From Accumulibacter jenkinsii (GTDB lineage: Bacteria > Pseudomonadota > Gammaproteobacteria > Burkholderiales > Rhodocyclaceae), in the NCBI GenBank assembly GCA_036625225.1, contig JAZKUF010000004.1, positions 310,001-374,000 on the forward strand: DNA of 64,000 nt. Direction: 5' to 3'. A program made the translations under genes and the position numbers. Numbering within the stretch: the stretch's first letter is position 1; each line of letters starts with the position of its first letter. Below the pieces are notes generated by a model. It was not told the DNA's origin, did no database searches, and worked only from the letters and a program-made list of their open reading frames with translations. Shown in pieces: positions 60,957-64,000 of this stretch.

Positions 60957-62555
60957 ATGCGCATCACCGGATTATTGCTCTGTGGCTGGCTGCTGACCGC
61001 TTCGTGCGGGCACGCGGCGATCGACCCGGCGCTGCTCAAGCCGCTCGCGTCCGAGGACTCCGAGACCCGGATCGCGGCCATCGTGGCGCTCGCCCAGGCG
61101 GCGCCGGAAGCCGCGCTGCCGGTGCTGAAAGCGCTCGCCGACAACGCGCTGGCGGTCGTCGGCGAGCGCCTGGTCATCGTCGACGGCGAGCGCGTGCTCG
61201 ATGCCGCAAGCCAGGCCGAGATCCAGCCGGCGCCGGCAGCGAGCGAGACGATCGACATCAACAACCGCGTCCGCCGCGAACTGTCGGCCGCGCTCGCCGC
61301 ACTGCGCCTGTTTTCGAGTGAACGCGCGGTGCGCTGGCAGGCCGCCCAGGAGGTGACGCTGAGCGCTGACGCGAAGATGTTGCCGCTGCTCGACAAGGCG
61401 CTGGCGAGCGAAAAGGATCCGCAAATCCGCGAGCGCCTGCAGCTCGCGCATGCCCAGGCGAGCCTCGGGTCGACCGACGCCGGCGTCCGCCTTGACGCAG
61501 TGCGCACCCTCGGAGAAAGCAGCGATCCGCGGGTCCGCCAGCTCCTGATCCCGCTGACCGAAAAGCAGGGCGAAGCCTGGATCGAGCCCGACGGCGCGGT
61601 GCGCGCGGCGGCCGGGACGTCGATTCGCGCCATCGAGCAACGCCTCGCCTGGGCCGACAACCTCGGCCGCGCCTTCACCGGCCTCTCGCTCGGCTCGATC
61701 CTGCTGCTCGCCGCCCTCGGTCTGGCGATCACCTACGGCGTCATGGGCGTCATCAACATGGCGCACGGCGAATTGCTGATGGTCGGCGCCTACTCGGCGT
61801 GGGCGATGCAGAGCGTCTTTCGCGCCTATCTGCCGGAGGCGATCGACTGGTATCTGCTGGCCGCGATTCCGGTCGGTTTTCTGTCCGCGGCGCTGGTCGG
61901 GGTGCTCATGGAGCGGATCGTCATCCGCCACCTCTATGGCCGGCCGCTGGAGACCCTGCTCGCCACCTGGGGCATCTCGCTCTTCCTGATGCAGGTCGCG
62001 CGCACGCTGTTCGGCGCGCAGAACGTCGAGGTCGCCAACCCGGTGTGGATGGCCGGCGGCATCGAGCTGCTGCCGAACCTCATGCTGCCCTGGAACCGGA
62101 TCATCATCGTCGGCTTCTCGATTGCCGTGCTGGCCGCGATGTGGGCGATCCTCAACCTCTCGCGGCTCGGCATGTTTGTCCGCGCGGTGACGCAGAACCG
62201 CGCCATGGCCGGCTGCGTCGGCGTGCCGACCGGTCGCATCGACACGCTGGCTTTCGGCCTCGGTGCCGGCATCGCCGGGCTCGGCGGCGTCGCCCTGTCG
62301 CAGATCGCCAACGTCGGTCCGGACATGGGACAGGGCTACATCGTCGATTCCTTCATGGTCGTCGTTCTCGGCGGTGTCGGCCAGCTCGCCGGCGCGGTCT
62401 GGGCAGCGCTCGGGCTCGGTGTGTTCACCAAGTTCCTCGAAGGCTGGACCGGCGCGGTGGTCGCCAAGATCGTCGTCCTCGTCTTCATCATCATCTTCAT
62501 CCAGAAGCGTCCGCAGGGCCTGTTCGCCCTCAAGGGCCGCTTCGTCGAATCGTGA
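60957..62555 (+). CDS. urtB: Urea ABC transporter permease UrtB
   Basis: Branched-chain-type permease of the urea/short amide ABC importer. The 532-residue length fits UrtB, whose first ~210 residues form a helical, exported extension (signal peptide ending GHAAIDPALLKPLAS, then HEAT-like helices), followed by about eight membrane segments (LGLAITYGVMGVINMAHGELLMVGAY is diagnostic of LivH/UrtB). ATG at 60957 follows GGAGG. In typical urt operons urtA, the binding protein, comes first; here the 600 bp upstream hold only the 8-bp repeat. urtC follows 17 bp downstream. Confidence 0.93.
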   Translation: MRITGLLLCGWLLTASCGHAAIDPALLKPLASEDSETRIAAIVALAQAAPEAALPVLKALADNALAVVGERLVIVDGERVLDAASQAEIQPAPAASETIDINNRVRRELSAALAALRLFSSERAVRWQAAQEVTLSADAKMLPLLDKALASEKDPQIRERLQLAHAQASLGSTDAGVRLDAVRTLGESSDPRVRQLLIPLTEKQGEAWIEPDGAVRAAAGTSIRAIEQRLAWADNLGRAFTGLSLGSILLLAALGLAITYGVMGVINMAHGELLMVGAYSAWAMQSVFRAYLPEAIDWYLLAAIPVGFLSAALVGVLMERIVIRHLYGRPLETLLATWGISLFLMQVARTLFGAQNVEVANPVWMAGGIELLPNLMLPWNRIIIVGFSIAVLAAMWAILNLSRLGMFVRAVTQNRAMAGCVGVPTGRIDTLAFGLGAGIAGLGGVALSQIANVGPDMGQGYIVDSFMVVVLGGVGQLAGAVWAALGLGVFTKFLEGWTGAVVAKIVVLVFIIIFIQKRPQGLFALKGRFVES

Positions 62556-62572
62556 GGCCGGGAAAACCGATC

Positions 62573-63717
62573 ATGAGAGAGCCTTTCATCGTCCGCCTCG
62601 GGCGGAGCTTCGACGCACGCAGCTGGCAGCTGGTCGGTCTCTTCGCCGCTTTCGCGCTGATCGCGGTGCCGATCGCCCACCTGGTGCTGCCCCCGGAGCA
62701 CCCGTTGCACCTGTCGACCTGGTTCATCACCCTGATCGGCAAGATCCTCTGCTACGCCATCGTCGCCGTCGCAATGGACCTGATCTGGGGTTACGGCGGC
62801 ATTCTCTCGCTCGGCCACGGTCTCTTCTTCGCCCTCGGCGGTTACGCTTTCGGCATGTACCTGATGCGCCAGATCGGGCGTGACGGCAGCTACCAGAGCG
62901 ATCTGCCCGATTTCATGGTCTTCCTCGACTGGCCGGAGCTGCCGTGGTTCTGGGTCGGCAGCGACAGCTTTCTGTGGGTCGTGCTGCTGGTGCTCGTGGT
63001 GCCGGCGCTGATCGCCTTCATCTTCGGCTATTTCGCTTTCCGCTCGCGCATCAAGGGCGTCTATTTCTCGATCATCACGCAGGCGCTGACCTACGCCGCG
63101 ATGCTGCTCTTCTTCCGCAACGAAACCGGTTTCGGCGGCAACAACGGTTTTACCGATTTCAAGCGCATCCTCGGCTATTCGATCACCGCGCCGCAGACGC
63201 GCGTCGTTCTCTTCGCGCTCTCGGCGCTGGCGCTGATCGGCACCCTGCTGCTCGCGCGCTATCTGGTGACCTCGAAATTCGGCCGCATCCTGACGGCGAT
63301 CCGCGACGCCGAGTCGCGAGTCATGTTCATCGGCTACCAGCCGCTCTGGTACAAGCTCTTCGTGTGGACCCTGTCGGCCATGCTGTGCGCCATCGCCGGC
63401 GCGCTCTACGTGCCGCAGGTGGGGATCATCAACCCGTCCGAGATGTCGGTCGCCAACTCGATCGAAATCGCCATCTGGGTCGCCGTCGGCGGCCGCGGGA
63501 CCCTGATCGGACCGGTCATCGGGGCGTTCATCGTCAATCTCGCCAAGAGCTGGTTCACCGTGAGCTTTCCCGAATACTGGCTGTTCTTCCTCGGCACGCT
63601 GTTCATCGTCGCCACCCTCTACCTGCCGCAGGGCGTCGTCGGCCTGTGGTTCAGGCTGCGCGCCCGCTGGCGGCGAGGCGACGATGAACCGGCTGCGGCG
63701 ACCCGCGGAGCCGCGGC

Positions 63718-63721
<4 letters not shown>
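62573..63721 (+). CDS. urtC: Urea ABC transporter permease UrtC
   Basis: Second permease of the urea importer (LivM type), 382 residues. It has ~9 membrane segments and the conserved MDLIWGYGGILSLGHGLFFALGGYAFGMYL, with FRNETGFGGNNGFTDF typical of UrtC. The ATG at 62573 gives the family N-terminus; the open frame continues upstream inside urtB. Its stop overlaps the urtD start as ATGA. Confidence 0.94.

Positions 63722-64000
<279 letters not shown>

Overview
The window looks like chromosomal DNA of a GC-rich betaproteobacterium, most likely in the Rhodocyclales and plausibly a Candidatus Accumulibacter-type organism. That placement is inferred from gene order and protein character (divergent fur/bamE-dapB, ffs-dnaX-ybaB-recR, petABC-sspA-sspB, and a complete mcm-meaB-pccB-pccA propionyl-CoA module), not from a database search.

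Positions 1-8041 hold envelope functions: a TolC channel converging on waaA-waaC (LPS core), then manC and rfbB-rfbD (nucleotide sugars), and a TauE-type permease. Positions 8051-17668 hold a crotonase-fold gene and a GntR/FCD regulator, divergent from mcm-meaB-pccB-pccA. That module interconverts propionyl-CoA and succinyl-CoA and ends at a clear terminator. Positions 17801-27296 are housekeeping: fur, bamE, dapB, a MidA-like methyltransferase, a pteridine reductase, ttcA, a degenerate cyclase-FHA fusion, comF and bioB-bioC. Positions 27332-29671 carry ilvBN behind an attenuator: promoter, valine-rich leader peptide and terminator hairpin. Then follow a secreted-repeat protein, a histidine phosphatase, 4.5S RNA, dnaX-ybaB-recR, the cytochrome bc1 operon petABC, sspA-sspB and tRNA-Phe(GAA).

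From the tRNA to about 51.7 kb the window is accessory. It holds a frameshifted small lipoprotein gene, an orphan HigA-like antitoxin and a tightly coupled AAA+ ATPase / subtilisin protease pair that matches the IetA/IetS type of toxin-antitoxin and anti-phage system. A chemoreceptor follows. Next come two IS66-family elements: one inserted into an array of 42-bp tandem repeats with a perfect 8-bp target duplication, the other with a frameshifted transposase and no duplication, lying between an hsdR fragment and a 5'-truncated antitoxin. The ietAS pair is the main candidate conflict system in the window.

Positions 51792-64000 hold a DUF4124-like periplasmic protein, an MsbA-like ABC exporter, a phospholipase-D-fold protein with a His/Asn/Gly tail, a hybrid histidine kinase with six predicted PAS domains, a YbaK-type deacylase, a 13-copy 8-bp repeat, and urtB-urtC-urtD of a urea ABC transporter. 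urtD runs off the end, and no urtA precedes urtB.
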